Assembly (NCBI GenBank): GCA_963971405.1
Contig: OZ020491.1
Coordinates: 10,968,855-11,032,854, forward strand
DNA: 64,000 nucleotides
Source: Psococerastis gibbosa
Taxonomy: Eukaryota; Arthropoda; Insecta; Psocodea; Psocidae
Direction of reading: 5' to 3'
Shown: positions 1 through 11,010 of the stretch, in pieces
Position numbering within the stretch: the first letter of the stretch is position 1
Layout of the letters: each line of letters starts with the position of its first letter
Made by a program: the position numbers and the translations under genes
Notes under the pieces: model-generated
Database searches by the model: none
Told to the model about the DNA's origin: nothing
What the model saw: only the letters and a program-made list of their open reading frames with translations

Positions 1-834
1 GGTCACTCAGGAGTTCATAAACTGTGGCGAATTGGGGTTAGTTAAGGCCACATACTATATATCAAAATTAGGAGAAAAATTTCTCGTTGCGACTCAGCAT
101 TTTTTCATTGTTCTGCGTTCCATATTTCATGAGAAATTGAAGTTTGAACAGAAAATGTAATATGGGCGACTCCGGTTGGCCCTTAACCGACTGCTGCACA
201 TGGTGGGTTGGTCACCTTAAATATATGAGCTAATGTCCTTGCAAGGATTAACTTAAGTTATCTTGCAATTAAGACACCAACGATTTTTTAGAATATTTTT
301 GGTAGTCAAGGAATGTAAAATGTCCTGTCTTCTGCAGTGTATATCAAATATAGTAGTTTGCAATACAGAAATTGATTACAACGAAACAGATTCATAAATT
401 CAAGGATTGGAACATGCTGTCTGAGTACACCAATACGTGCTAGTCTTGGTCGTTGTGATGGGAGATGATAGACGCTTGGCCAGTAATTTCCTTGGCGAAA
501 AGGACAGTTGAAGTGCTTCCTTAAAAATCATAAAAACCACGCTATCTATACATTCAGACGATGTGGTATTTTAACTTTGGATTTCCTTTCCTACCTTAAA
601 TAAAATTGTTTATACAAATGACCGTGACCGTAATATCTTAAGAGTAGTAAATAAATCTCAAGTAGTGACTTGTAGAATTTAGTGGCTTATAAAATAAGTA
701 TCGTTTGTTTTGATGAATTTTTTTTAATAGTCCTCCAACGTGTAGAAATCATAGGTGTCATTTCCTTAACAAGGAGTGCGAATTTTACAATTGATCGCCT
801 ATTTTTAGTTATCAATTCAAAAAATTGAAGAGGC
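1..834. other. gene-free left edge
   Basis: No coding exon, RNA gene or clear repeat boundary was recognised here. The sequence is AT-rich and all open frames are short. It may be intergenic DNA or intron of a gene lying to the left. Confidence 0.5.
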
Positions 835-1440
835 GACCTCCTCGTTATAACTGAAATTAAAGAATCAAGAAAAATCTGGACTTGGCGGGATTCTAACAGG
901 TTTCAACTTAAGTCTATCTTATAAATTTGTAATTAAAATAAAGCATTGCGTTTATGTAATACAATAGCTCGCAGACCTGTTCGGAGAGATAGTTGTGTAG
1001 CTGTGCTAAGGCGCGGTTTCCACCGACCTCTAAGTGCAAAATACACATACGGTGACGTGGAAGCAAATACCATTAATAAAGGCGGGTTTCCACCGACCTC
1101 ATTGCAGAATGCAAATGACATTGAAGGAGATTTTTGTTTTACTCTATGCCATGGTTAAAATTGATCAATGATCATAGAGTAAAATCAAAAACAAAAATTA
1201 TGTCATTTGCATTCTGCAATGAGAGGTCGGTGGAAACCGCGCCTTACCTGTCTAACAATACGAATCATATTAAAGAGCATGATATAGAGAGGATCGAGTG
1301 AATTCTGGTCAGGGCGGGCTTGTGGTGTTAGTGGTAGCCCGATGCCCCGGCAAGAGAATCCAGCCAAGTCCAGATTTTTCTTGATTCTCTAATCTCGGTT
1401 CATTTTCTAGGAGTATTTTAGTTGAAATAAATAATAACAC
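835..1440. repeat. SINE-B copies, one reversed and one forward split by a MITE
   Basis: Positions 835-905 are a reversed fragment of SINE-B (tail with TTATAACGAGGAGG on the minus strand). About 950-1440 is a forward copy whose upstream part matches 9790-9850 and whose tRNA-like head (about 1313-1365, degraded) is followed by the family tail AGATTTTTCTTGATTCTCTA. An H-family MITE at 1010-1243 interrupts the forward copy. Family membership is seen by comparison with 9790-10050, 11430-11525 and 46895-47000. Confidence 0.6.
1010..1243. mobile_element. H-family MITE, short copy inside SINE-B
   Basis: Starts GGCGCGGTTTCCACCGACCT and ends with the inverse, AGGTCGGTGGAAACCGCGCC. It is flanked by TAA on the left and TTA on the right. 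The left arm holds both the outer and the inner terminal motif, while the right arm ends directly on the inner one, so this copy is asymmetric. The unoccupied target is visible at 9823-9825 in another SINE-B copy. The short duplication suggests the PIF/Harbinger superfamily; no transposase is encoded. Confidence 0.8.
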
Positions 1441-2261
1441 AGTTACAAGTACATAACGTCATATCGGCAAACTCGATATTGCGCTCAGGAAGTTGGTTCT
1501 CGCCTCTGCCAATAATGCAAATACTATTTATTGCCATTTGCTAATTATTCCTAAGGATTTTATGTAATTTGCTCTCCTTGATCAGTACCTCTATACTAGT
1601 TTAGTCGTTTGTTAGCTTTAGAGTTTAATTTTCGGTAATGGAGAAAATTGTTTTCTATTTTCTTTTGATTTAGAATTTTACATTTGTTATTTTCTATTAG
1701 TTTTTATCTCATTTGAGCATAATATTGATGCAAAGCTATCCGGTAAAGGATAAATTAGTAAAAATTTATAATGGACCATTTGAACTAAAAAAAATTATTT
1801 CACAATTTAAATAGTAATTAGTCCATCCTTCAAATGTGTAATCGCTTATTCAATTCTATATTATTGTCTAACTTCGTTTGTCTTGTATTAATTATTGCAA
1901 TCCAAAGGCCTGTATCTCTCGATTTTGTCAGTATGAATTAACTTGCTAGTCTTGGTTCTTCCTTTATGTTATAATGGTTTTAAATTTTTGCAAAGAGATG
2001 GCACGTCTTAACCGGATAGGATAAAAAATGGTTTTTGACATTGTAGAACCGGTTGTGTTGAATGTTGACGCTTAGCCAACGAAAAGTCACGTTTATTAGT
2101 CGAGTAGATTTGTAAGACCGGTTGTTAGTAACCGTTAATTTTGTTAGTCGTCTGCTATGGACGGTTATTGTTAATTTCTGAACTCAAGAAAATAAAAAGC
2201 TGGAAATCGTTTATGGTATAGTTTTCCTTTTTTCCGTAGATCCTGTTAGCTTTAAAATTAT
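1441..2261. other. gene-free AT-rich stretch
   Basis: Nothing coding or structured was recognised. It lies downstream of METTL16, which reads leftward. Confidence 0.5.
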
Positions 2262-2645
2262 GAGTGTACGTCCCGTAGGAAATACTACCCCAAAATCCGT
2301 TGTTTTTACGGGCTTCTTATTTTTTATTTAATGAACAAAGCAAGATATTAAAGATTTGGCTCATTTAAATTGTAGAAGACTACTTCATGCATCATATAAC
2401 AGGGTTATTTTCATTTTTTTGTTCCGTAGCTTTTTCATAAAAATGATTGAGAGCTAAAATTTCACGTATAATCGATAACATGAAAAAATTACAAAACCAA
2501 AAATTAATAATGTCCTATTATATGATGCATAAAGTAGCCTTCTGCAACTTTAATGAACCAATATTTTAATAACTTGCTTAGTTAATTAAATAAAAAATCA
2601 GAAGTATTAAATTTCGGGCTGACAACTTCCTACGGACGTACACTC
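2262..2645. mobile_element. P-family MITE (TTAA-type foldback)
   Basis: Near-palindromic element. The left end GAGTGTACGTCCCGTAGGAA is mirrored by TTCCTACGGACGTACACTC at the right end. Internal arms carry TTTGGCTCATTTAAATTGTAG and its diverged inverse. The right flank is TTAA and the left flank is TTAT, one base off. Related copies lie at 14649, 32293, 49108 and 49770. TTAA targets are characteristic of piggyBac elements, so this is probably a non-autonomous piggyBac-like MITE. Confidence 0.7.
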
Positions 2646-2747
2646 TTAATAATAAAATAGTATACATAATAAATTAATAAACTACGGGATTCATATTTGA
2701 GTTAATATTGCAAAAGCACGTACTAATTACTATTAATGTTATCTAAT

Positions 2748-2753
2748 TTTATT
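2748..2753 (-). promoter_or_regulatory. candidate polyadenylation signal for METTL16
   Basis: On the minus strand this reads AATAAA, about 60 bases past the METTL16 stop codon. A second AATAAA overlaps the stop codon itself (2811-2816). The spacing is plausible for either, but no transcript evidence is available. Confidence 0.3.
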
Positions 2754-2811
2754 CGCAGATCATCAAAGTATCAAGGGAGGCTTACGAATAATTGACCCAT
2801 AAGAATTTCTT

Positions 2812-3264
2812 TTATTTTTTACTGTGCCAATTATTTTTAAAATATTGTAATATTTGATGCAAGCCCTCCTTGCCTGTACAACCGGCCAACCAAGAGGCTT
2901 CTACACTGACTTTCTCCTCTGCCTTCTGTATTCTCAAAATGAATTCCAAAATTGGCTCCCTCTTAGCAGTGCTTTCCGAACTTGTCTCATTATTTACTTC
3001 TAGCAGCTCAGCTTCCAATCCACGTTTCTCTACTCCATTACTGAGTTTCGAAACAGCCGCAGCAATTCCCGTCTCCTTTGTCTCCTCTTCGGATTCATTA
3101 CCATTTATATTACGCAATTCTGGATGTTTTTCTAACTTAAGCCTTTTAGCCTCAGGCGATGTTAGCAATTTCGCCCGACGTATTCTCCTTTGATTTGACC
3201 ATGTATCTTCAAATGCGGACACGTTACATGTGAACGGATCTGATTTTTCTACTTCGAATGGCAC
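2812..3264 (-). CDS. METTL16: METTL16 exon 2 (C-terminal region)
   Basis: The acceptor is TTGTTTCAG|GTGCCATTC; the exon starts VPFEVEKSDPF and ends at TAA (2814-2812). It is rich in Lys, Arg and Glu, as in METTL16 C-terminal RNA-binding extensions. Confidence 0.88.
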   Translation of the reverse strand: MPFEVEKSDPFTCNVSAFEDTWSNQRRIRRAKLLTSPEAKRLKLEKHPELRNINGNESEEETKETGIAAAVSKLSNGVEKRGLEAELLEVNNETSSESTAKREPILEFILRIQKAEEKVSVEASWLAGCTGKEGLHQILQYFKNNWHSKK

Positions 3265-5067
3265 CTGAAACAAATGAAAAGTATGATAGGAATTAGAGAT
3301 ATGATGATATCAGAGTGGCTCTGAGGCTCTGGCCTTATTGCTGACCACAACGTTCCAAATATATCAGTGGTCATGAGAGTGTATCCTCTACCCTTATTTG
3401 GCTGTCGTGCCACCGTTTTTTTTAGGCTCTGGCCATATTTATGAAAAAATGAGAATAAGGTGATAGTGTAGATTTTTTTTTTTTTAAAAATTAATTTTAT
3501 AAATCCATAAACATTACTAACATTAACTAATGTGAGTTGTCCTGTCTGACCGAGCAAGAAGTTGATAGCTAGAGGCGATCTTCCCGCGCAAAAAATATTT
3601 TATATGCTAATGGCAGTAGCTAGTACAGAACAGTAGGCTTATAAGATCTCAGAATTTATCAGTGTACTGTTAGGCGACCATTCCATTGACCGGCTAGGGC
3701 TATTTCCAAAAACAGTGACGTGGTAGCAGACATTCAAGACTTAGGTGGCGTTTCCACCGACCTCGCATTGCAGAATTGACGGAAATGTTTATTTTCCTCT
3801 ATGCCATAGTTAAAATTGATCAATGATCACACAGTAAAATCACAAACAAACTAAAATTTAAAAAATGGCTTCATGGGATATTTTCCAAACATTTTAATAG
3901 ATTTCTATAAAAAGAAAAACAAACATTTCCATCAATGTCATTTGCAATCTGCAATGCGAGATCAATGGAAACCCCGCCTAAGTCTTGAATGTCTGCTACC
4001 ACGTCACTGTTTTTGGAAATAGCCCTAGCCGGTCAATGGAATGGGCGCCTTAAGAAAATAGCGACATGCTGTAAGGTATAGTTTAACAGAGTGAATCAAA
4101 TAGTTACCTTTAAACCAGTCATTATTTCTTTAATTCGCGCAACTGCATCCTCTAATGAAGTTCCTTCTGGCAAGTTGTAACACACAGGAGGCTTTGGCTT
4201 GTTTTTCTTCTTCTTTGAAAGAGAAGTTGGAAGCTCAACCGAGTAAGACCATGCCAATCCCCATCGCATTGTCTTTCCTTGCTCGAAAACAGTTGTTGCT
4301 ATGTTTTTCACATTTAAATCTAACAATTCTTTTTTTAATACTTGCAAATTACACAATTTCCCCACCAGTGTCGTATAAATTTTTATTTTGTCCCGAAGTG
4401 TCATACTGTCCTTAATTAATCGCTTTACAAATGCGATTTCTCCCCCTTCCGTTTCGACCTCTTCGCTGATGCCTGTCCCCACACTCTTAGGGGGATTACG
4501 ATAATTAGTCCTATTTTTTGAGGGCTCATTCACGGAGAAAAAGGGTGGATTGCACATACAGAAGAAATAATTCTCATTTTCCTTGAGGATTCCTTGAAGT
4601 ATTAGTTCTTTGTCTGCTACATGAATAAGTGTGATAAATTCAGATAAGTTATTGTTCTCCACGTTACGCTTAGCAACTTCCAGGCTGCCTAAATTAATTT
4701 CTGTAGCTAGCATACGCCAACCTCTCTTTGTTGCTAGTAGAGGATATATGCAACAAGCTCCTGTCCCAATATCAATGCCTTTTACTTGCACAGTAAGTTT
4801 GGCAGAAGTCAGTAAATCTTCAATCCAAAGTAAATAGTTTAACCGTAATGGTAATGTTGGAACAAGCTTGTCATGGGGTACTTCCACATTTAAATTGAAA
4901 TCCTTCGACAGTAGTGTTTTAGTCAACGCTGCTAGCGCTTGTGGGTTTCTAAAATCAAAGTGCGCTTTTCCGGACAAATCAATTTTGGTGTACTCACGAA
5001 AATCTGGGTATTCAATAGCCAATTCTTTAAAATTTGGCAATGTATTGTAGATATTTCTGGGATGCAT
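2812..5067 (-). CDS. METTL16: METTL16, RNA N6-adenosine methyltransferase (complete, 2 exons)
   Basis: Two coding exons join in phase 0: 5067-4108 (320 codons) and 3264-2812 (150 codons plus stop), giving 470 residues. The N-terminal exon is a class I methyltransferase: a substrate-binding start (MHPRNIYNTLPNFKELA), SAM-binding GIDIGTGACC at about 97-106, ATEIN at about 121-125, and the m6A catalytic tetrad NPPF at 173-176 followed by FSVNEPSKNRTNYRNPPKS. Family members methylate U6 snRNA and hairpins in SAM-synthetase transcripts, in the nucleus. The second exon encodes a charged C-terminal region (RRIRRAKLL, EAKRLKLEKHPE) with a low-complexity Glu/Ser middle. Human METTL16 is longer (562 residues); a shorter tail is normal outside vertebrates. 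The start is the first ATG of a long open frame whose sequence matches the family N-terminus. The single intron carries a foldback MITE. No broken residues were seen. Confidence 0.95.
3673..4049. mobile_element. H-family MITE in the METTL16 intron
   Basis: 377 bp, flanked by TTA on both sides (3670-3672 and 4050-4052). Long arms are mirrored (CCATTCCATTGACCGGCTAG at the left, CTAGCCGGTCAATGGAATGG at the right). The core contains TTAAAATTGATCAATGATCA. It fills nearly half of the 843-base intron and ends about 55 bases from the donor, so the pre-mRNA could fold into a long hairpin. Confidence 0.85.
4108..5067 (-). CDS. METTL16: METTL16 exon 1 (methyltransferase domain)
   Basis: Begins at ATG 5067-5065 and ends at AAG|GTAACT (donor GT at 4107-4106), phase 0. 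It carries the whole Rossmann-fold catalytic domain, including GIDIGTG and NPPF. Confidence 0.95.
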
Positions 5068-5524
5068 AGTTGTAGGCAGTTAATTATGACGACGCTCAGA
5101 AGCTAGCCCTAGCTAGCTTGAAAATGGCATGAATATAACTGATATAACTGAATTATAATTTAGTAATAAATTGTTTTTTTCTGTTGTTAAGCAAATTAGT
5201 GTTTAGTGTTTATAAAACCGCCATTTTTGACTGTTGGTGTTGGCCCAGAAAAAGGGCCGTAAATAGTGCGCCATTTTCAAATTTTCATTCATAACTCATC
5301 ATAAGTGTTAAAGAATGTAAACAAACCATTCACAAAGAAATTCATTTTTGTGTTTAATACTTTAATAAGTCATTTACTTTTGAATAGCTTAAAAAATATG
5401 GAACTTTTTTGTACTTTATCTGTTTATAAAGGCAATAGGGGGTAATAATGCTGACGCTAGTAATCCTTTTATTTAAAATGGTTGAGCTATTGACAAGTTA
5501 GTCAAACAACTCAAGCCAAGTTAG
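5068..5524. promoter_or_regulatory. probable promoter region upstream of METTL16
   Basis: Non-coding interval immediately 5' of the METTL16 start, with no recognised repeat. If the exon-like stretch at 5525-5635 is a real first exon, this is a bidirectional promoter. No clear core promoter motif was identified, so the call rests on position. Confidence 0.35.
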
Positions 5525-5635
5525 TTGAGAAGGCGCGGTGGTCGGGTGTGTGGCGTGTGCTGTAATGGAAGGAGTTGGATAACCACAAGTGATTTTCATG
5601 CTTTTGCGATCGCGAACCTTTCGACGCATGTACAG
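5525..5635 (+). other. possible non-coding first exon (plus strand)
   Basis: A GC- and CpG-richer patch (AAGGCGCGGTGGTCGGGTG) ends at ATGTACAG|GTAAATG, a fair splice donor. It faces away from METTL16. It could be the untranslated first exon of the MIF4G gene, whose coding begins at 15055; the intron would then be about 9.3 kb. This is inference from position and a donor-like site only. Confidence 0.22.
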
Positions 5636-7084
5636 GTAAATGTTTTCGTTTTCATGAACCACCCAAACATTTTATCTTATCTAGTAGATATTGCAGCTAC
5701 TATTTTCGCTAGATTGACTAATTAATCTAGCTATCTAAGGGACATGGGGATTGCCTCACCCTTTCAGGTGCGACACTGGTACAAAACCGTTGCCAAATGT
5801 CAAAGGGCGAAAAGCTTTGTTACTTTTAGCAAAGAAAAGCTATTGATTAGGTTGCCAGCTTTTCTGACAACTAGCCTAGATTAAAACTTATTTTTACTCA
5901 TCAACTCTACCCGATCAGATGGTAGCAAAAGGTTAAATGTCTGAAGTCGGTTCTAATTCAATTAGTCGTTTGTTATCATGAATCACTAAAAATAGACAAA
6001 ACACGAGCAGGAAATAATGCGTTGCTGCTGCGGAATTGAGTAGACGAATAAGCAGTGCTGGGTTATTTGGTGCTTGGCTTTAGTCCAACACTCCAACTAT
6101 CGGGCGTGAATGGTGTGAGCTTTGGTGCTTATAGTGATGTTTGGTTTAGACCTGTTAGCACTACCTCTTTGTAATTCACTTCTGTTCAGTAATCTTCTCT
6201 TTCATCGTTGTAGATTTTGTCAAACCAAGTTTAAATCAATAGGCAAAACCTAATTTTTTTAGCCCATTGGTCTTCATTCTTTACCGTGGGAAAACCTGTT
6301 AAAACTTGCGGGTGTGCCAAGCGCTGAGTCAAATCAGTTGCTAATTTACATTCACAGTTTCAGCAGGTTCATCCAATCCATCGATCACATTACTTTTTAT
6401 AATTTTCAAATTATTATGGCCTTAATCGAGTGACTTTCCTATCTTCCCCAAGTGATTCGGAATCCACTATAATCGGGAGATCTGCCCTGTTAGACAACTC
6501 CACTTCCTGATGATGTGAAGAAGCTGCCCTAAGTTAATAAACCGACTCACTCCCCCGGCAGGCTTGCTTCAAGCGCAAATGCCAAAAACAAACAATGATG
6601 GCCTTAATGATAGGCGTCAGATACAATCATAGTCATAGGGGAGACACACGGCCACACAATGACAAGCATGCCTAGTGCAGTACGCTTATGGGAAAGATAC
6701 AATACAATACGATACAGTACAATGAGTCTTGCAAACTGGACATAGGTATCAAAATCCTCGGGTAGCTCTACCATCTCAATCAGATATCAGTGTAGTGGCC
6801 AGGACTCGAATTTTAATCCGAAAGGTTGTTGGTTTGAGTCCCCATCCTCTTTTTGTGCCTTGAGTACCTACAGTTGAAAATAAATTTCTCTTTTGGTCTT
6901 TGGTCTTTTGAGTTAGTTGTAAGAGTGTGCCCAAAATTCGTCGCCCACATGGGAAATAAGTCAATTTTCTTTCTTTCTTTCATTTAGAATTTCTTTGGAA
7001 AAAATGTAAGCATTAATTTTTTCAACTTTAAGAATTTAAATTGTAGCCTATTGATTTGTATAAATATATTTCAAATCGACTTCG
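5636..7084. other. gene-free stretch with a diverged SINE head
   Basis: No exon recognised. At about 6780-6870 there is a diverged SINE-A-like head with the shared line AAAGGTTGTTGGTTTGAGTC (B-box like). About 6440-6560 matches the dispersed sequence also seen near 9640-9720, 17190 and 51500 (GGATTCCGAAC and CACTATAATC motifs). The rest is unassigned. Confidence 0.4.
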
Positions 7085-7235
7085 ATGACCAGGTGGTAAC
7101 GTGCTAGCACTTGTGCGAGTCTTAACACGCCATGCGATCGGAGACGTGTCGTAACTCAACACGCGAACTGACCTACAGAGGCGACTGAAGAGGTCAATTG
7201 GATACATTCATGAAATTTTTTGTATGCGATTAACC
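7085..7235 (+). repeat. SINE-C copy
   Basis: Begins near AGGTGGTAACGTGCTAGCAC and ends at ATGCGATTAACC. Related copies are at 42070-42250 (same orientation) and 34050-34215 and 39910-40080 (opposite). The beginning resembles a tRNA A box, but the B box is weak, so a tRNA origin is only likely. Confidence 0.55.
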
Positions 7236-7412
7236 TTTTATATATATATTAAAAAAATAAAAAAAATCACAGTTGCTCAAAGAAATCGCTTCTAAAACAA
7301 AATACGAGTAATAATTAATTCAGTCTCTTTTTTCAGTATTCAATAAACAGACTTTTTTGCATAATGTCCTCCTTTTTCAATTGAAATTTACAATTCTGCC
7401 CATGCTTCACCT

Positions 7413-7673
7413 TTGTCAAGGGTATGTTTTCTCTTGTTTTGTTTTCTCAAATTCCATGCACTGATGCCGATGTGGATCGAAATCATTTTAGAAATTCACG
7501 GAACCGTTTTGTACGCCCATTACCAGAAGACAAGGATAAGAATGGGTGAAAGATACCGTGAAGTAGGGCTTCTAATTGGAGAGCGTGTGAGAGCGATACC
7601 AGGGTTCATTAGACTGGCCGGAATGAGTGGAAGACATGCTACGCCTCAACTAGTACAAGAGAATAATAATTAG
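7413..7673 (+). other. unassigned open frame
   Basis: The last about 60 codons (IHGTVLYAHYQKTRIRMGER to QLVQENNN) have protein-like composition and end at TAG. The first part is low-complexity and the start is arbitrary. I do not recognise the family. It could be a decayed transposon fragment or chance. Confidence 0.15.
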
Positions 7674-8444
7674 CAAGGCCGAGAAAACTTTAGGCTGGAT
7701 TCCAAACTGCGTGGGGCCACTATGGGCGTGCGTAACGACCTTGTCGTGGTAGGTGCAGCCTGAATAATTTAGAAAATAAGGTAGTGCTCATTTGATTATG
7801 CTTGCATAAAACTGTGAAAGAAGAAAGAAAATTGTCTTATATTTCCACATGGGCGAATTTTGGGCCTTAGATGTAGACATAGATAGAAAATCCATGTATT
7901 TATCCAAACGTAGGTAGAACATAAATGTAAAAAGCTCTGCCCATCCAAGCCAAATCGTGGGGGAGTGGCATATTTACCTACAATAACGGTAATAATGATC
8001 GAAATTTTAACATGAATTTCAGGTATGTCTTAGGTGTTAAATAGAGTATCAAGGCCGAACAGGTTGCTTTCCCAAACAAAGTTTTGGTTTAAAATAAAAA
8101 ATTATTTTTTGTGTAATTCCCCAATTCATTATTACCGAGTTGTTAATGATTGTTCTAGACTATGCAATCGTCCCATCGATCAGTTCGTTGCGTTGCTTCA
8201 GTCTAGGCAACCGAAATTATTTACCATAGAACTACTCATAATATCTGTCTCGGTACCGATACTAATTGATAAATTGCATACATGTACGTGGTTCATCTGT
8301 GTGTGCAGACAACTGTGAATGAAATAGCTAGTCGAAACTCGAAACAGGCAGCAATGAGGTTCTGTAGGGACAGTTTTGGTCACTATAGGTTCGCTGAAGA
8401 CAAACCGATATCCATATTATTCAAAATGGCCGCCGTTTGCATGT
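7674..8444. other. gene-free stretch, partly K-like
   Basis: About 8020-8315 resembles the 3' third of the K element (TTAGGTGTTAAATAGAGTA, GTTGCTTTCCCAAACAAAG, CTAATTGATAAATTG) but is much diverged, so it looks like an old fragment. Nothing else is recognised. Confidence 0.35.
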
Positions 8445-8700
8445 GAAAGCTAAGCTCTTAGCACCTAATTAATTATTTTAATATTTTAAATAATATTTTT
8501 ACTATGCCTGGACCTTATTTCGCTGCATATAATTTAATATATATATTCTCCATGATGTATAGAAAAATATCACTTTAAAATAATACGTAATTAAAAATCA
8601 TTTTAAAATAGTATTGAGGCTTATGGAAACATCAACGCTTTGATATCATTGCAACTGGTGCTGCCATCTACAAAATGACGTCACAAATGAACCCCATTGT
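8445..8700 (+). repeat. dispersed repeat, inverted partner of 19680-19940
   Basis: About 255 bp match the reverse complement of 19680-19940. Shared landmarks are CTGGACCTTATTTCGCTGCA against TGCAGCGCAATAAGGTCCAG, and GTGCTGCCATCTACAAAATG. There are no coding signs. Confidence 0.7.
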
Positions 8701-9034
8701 TCCAAAATGCTCTTGGCTACATCGGATACCACCCCCCCCCCCCCCCCCATTACGCGTTTTTTTACAAAATCGAGTTTCACAATGAATATCCATTGCAGAG
8801 CCGCCAAAACAGCCTCTGTAAAAATACCCATCTCAATTTTGATATAGGATATGTAGCCTAACCCCCCCTAACACCGGTTGGCCACAGTTTATGGATTACT
8901 ACATTCCTAACACTCAGACACCTTCACTGTCCGCATTTTTTGAAGCCTAAGTTCAAAAACTGTGGCCAAACGGTGTTAATGACGAGGAGGTTACTCGGGG
9001 AGGTCTTCGCCTACTAGAAGGCTCGTGGTACAAT
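8701..9034. other. low-complexity interval with poly-C tract
   Basis: Contains a C homopolymer near 8732-8749 and otherwise unassigned sequence. Confidence 0.4.
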
Positions 9035-9174
9035 GGCCGTACTCAGGATATTTTTAGGGGGGGGGGGGGGTTTGTTGTGTGTGTGTTAGAGCGGGTTAGA
9101 TTTTAACCACGGTGCATGAGGTTATTTTTTTAAAAATCTATCTGGCGAGCGAATCCCCCCCACCTGGGTACGGT
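9035..9174. mobile_element. G-family poly-C MITE (diverged)
   Basis: Left end GGCCGTACTCAGGATATTTT runs into poly-G. The right end has poly-C, then ACCTGGGTACGG. It matches the layout of the better copies at 59.08-59.72 kb (GGCCGT...homopolymer...ACGGCC). Confidence 0.55.
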
Positions 9175-9789
9175 CTTGCGATGACAACCCTGCCCTTGCC
9201 CTAAATTGAAGCGCACTCTAATATTATAAATAAGAAGGGATGTCATGTTTGATTTTTCCACGGCATATGGCAGAACGCCAGCGACAGTTGTAGTGCGACA
9301 AACAAATAAATGCACAAGGAATGTCCGCTCACTACTCACTACTGCAATTTATTATTGACTGTGATAATTTCAACAGGAAATAAACTCAACACAATTTAAT
9401 GGAGTATGGAAATCGTTTAATGTTCTATTTCTGTTCTTTCCCTCCCTTTCTTCCTCCCATCTGTGTTATAACACATTCACAGACAGCATTTATATAATTA
9501 TTATATAATGAGTACTGTCTTGTTTATTTAATTGTTTTTTTCCAACGCCTGCTTTCAGCATTTCCGGTTTAAGCAACCCTGTCAGCTTGGCCTGTGGTAG
9601 TGAGTCTGTTTATTAACTTGACGCACCTTAAGGGCAGACTCCTTCACCTCAGATTGAAAGGGAGTTGATTGACAAGGAGGACCTCCTGATTATAGTGGAT
9701 TCCGAACCACTTGGGGAACAATGAAGTCACACGATTTTTTGATTTTTTTTTTTTAAATTCGGAGGTGACCAGAACTCGGCATGCAATTA
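9175..9789. other. gene-free, part of a dispersed repeat
   Basis: About 9640-9790 shares GACCTCCTGATTATAGTGG and GAGGTGACCAG with 17180-17270 and 51490-51660, marking an unnamed dispersed repeat. The remainder is unassigned. Confidence 0.4.
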
Positions 9790-10050
9790 GACTGACAGGT
9801 AGTGTCAGTTGTGTAGCTGTGCTAACCTGTCTAACATACATTACGAATCATGTCAATACGAGCATATAAGTAGAGGATATAAATTTCCGCGCACGAGCCA
9901 AGTTCCAACACCCACCCGACTGTTGCTCAACTGTTCTTGTCGGGGCTTGTGGTCCAGCGGTTAAGACGACGCCCCGGTTAGGCGTAGATCATGGGTTCGA
10001 ATCCCGCCAAGCCTAGTTTTTCTATGTTCTTTAATTTCGGTTATAAGGAG
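9790..10050 (+). repeat. SINE-B copy with a complete tRNA-like head
   Basis: The upstream part (GTTGTGTAGCTGTGCTAACC) is the empty version of the site filled by a MITE at 1010. From about 9954 a cloverleaf can be drawn: acceptor GGGCTTG with CAAGCCT, anticodon stem ACGCC/GGCGT with loop CCGGTTA, and T arm around TTCGAAT. Box A (TGGTCCAGCGGTTAAGAC) and box B (GGTTCGAATCC) suit Pol III. The tail continues as TTTTTCTATGTTCTTTAATTT. Repetition elsewhere says SINE rather than a working tRNA. Confidence 0.65.
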
Positions 10051-10055
10051 GAGGA

Positions 10056-10340
10056 GTCAGGACATGTAGAGCAGTGGTACGGACTCTGACTTTCACCCGA
10101 AAGGTTGTTGGTTCGAGTCCTGCACTTCCTAAATTTTCTGGCCATGCTTCGGAGGGTATGTAAAGCAGGCGGTCCCGGGCTTTCCTAGTTGAGTGTAAGA
10201 GAGGGCTTTATAGCCCTAACTCCGCTAGGTTGGCTTAGTAATAGAACAAAAAGTCAGTATTAAGTTGAGTCAATTTTTATTATTTTTTCAGTTAATTTGA
10301 GAAACGCAGTCTACTTCCTACTGTATCTTCTCTTTTGGTA
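10056..10340 (+). repeat. SINE-A copy with long 3' extension
   Basis: tRNA-like head with box A (GTAGAGCAGTGGTACGGAC) and box B (GGTTGTTGGTTCGAGTCC), then body GCAGGCGGTCCCGGGC and end TAGGTTGGCTTAGTAATAGA. After the usual end, about 80 further bases match the copy at 41526-41797. Confidence 0.8.
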
Positions 10341-10423
10341 AGGGAAAAAGGAAAGGTTTCCTCTTCAACCAAAGTTAATTTAATATCAGTGTTATACATA
10401 TACCATATAATACAGCAATTTAA

Positions 10424-10530
10424 TATGTCCCACCATTTTCCCCAGCCAACGCTGTGCCCTCTACCAAGTTTGCTGCAGTTTGGAACAGGCTCTGCTCTTT
10501 TGGATTCAACTTGGTATGGCGGTTGGCTGG
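10424..10530 (+). repeat. dispersed repeat E
   Basis: Matches the reverse of 17455-17575 and part of 51380-51470 (landmarks ATGTCCCACCAT, CAACTTGGTATG, AACAGGCTCTG). Class unknown. Confidence 0.5.
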
Positions 10531-10734
10531 TTATTTAAATGGTCCATCTACTTTTTACTGATCGTTATCGAGTGGAGCCCATTGTTTTTGGCGATTAATT
10601 GAAATCTTTCACTTCTGCAGTGTAGAGCGAAAGTGCACGTATTCGCTTCATCTTCCTTTTCATCTGAACCTACTCTATGTAACCTAGGTATCAGTACTTT
10701 CTAATGAACAGTAACGCTTTGTAAATTTCGCATG

Positions 10735-11010
10735 CGTCTTCTTCTTCTCTAAATGCCTCTTCTATCTAAGTTTGGCGATCGTCATGGCAATTTGCACCTT
10801 GGAGACTGCTCCTCTAAAAAGGGAAGTTGTGCTCTTGCCAAACCACAACCGCAGGTTTTTCAACCATGATGTTCTTCTTATGCCGGGGAGCCCTCAGTCC
10901 TTCAATCTTCCCTTGGATTATTATAACATGCAGAAGGCGATACTTTTCGTTTCTGATCGAATGGCGGAAGTATATTGGTTTCAGTTTCTTAACCGTCCGC
11001 AGCAACTCGC
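10735..11010 (-). pseudogene. LINE tail (post-RT region), frameshifted
   Basis: The minus strand reads LLRTVKKLKPIYFRHSIRNE, then KYRLLHVIIIQGKIEGLR, then FRGAVSKVQIAMTIAKLR after a frameshift. This pattern (a short 'YFGH..R.EKYRLLQLIIQGK' block followed by FRAAVSK..IA..IANLR) is the familiar C-terminal end of many arthropod non-LTR reverse transcriptase ORFs. It is truncated and non-functional. Confidence 0.65.

Noticed and set aside
9954-10027. Possible functional tRNA gene (cloverleaf can be drawn)
   Set aside because: Position 33 is C instead of U, the T stem has a mismatch, and the same head plus tail recurs as SINE-B; it is a SINE head.
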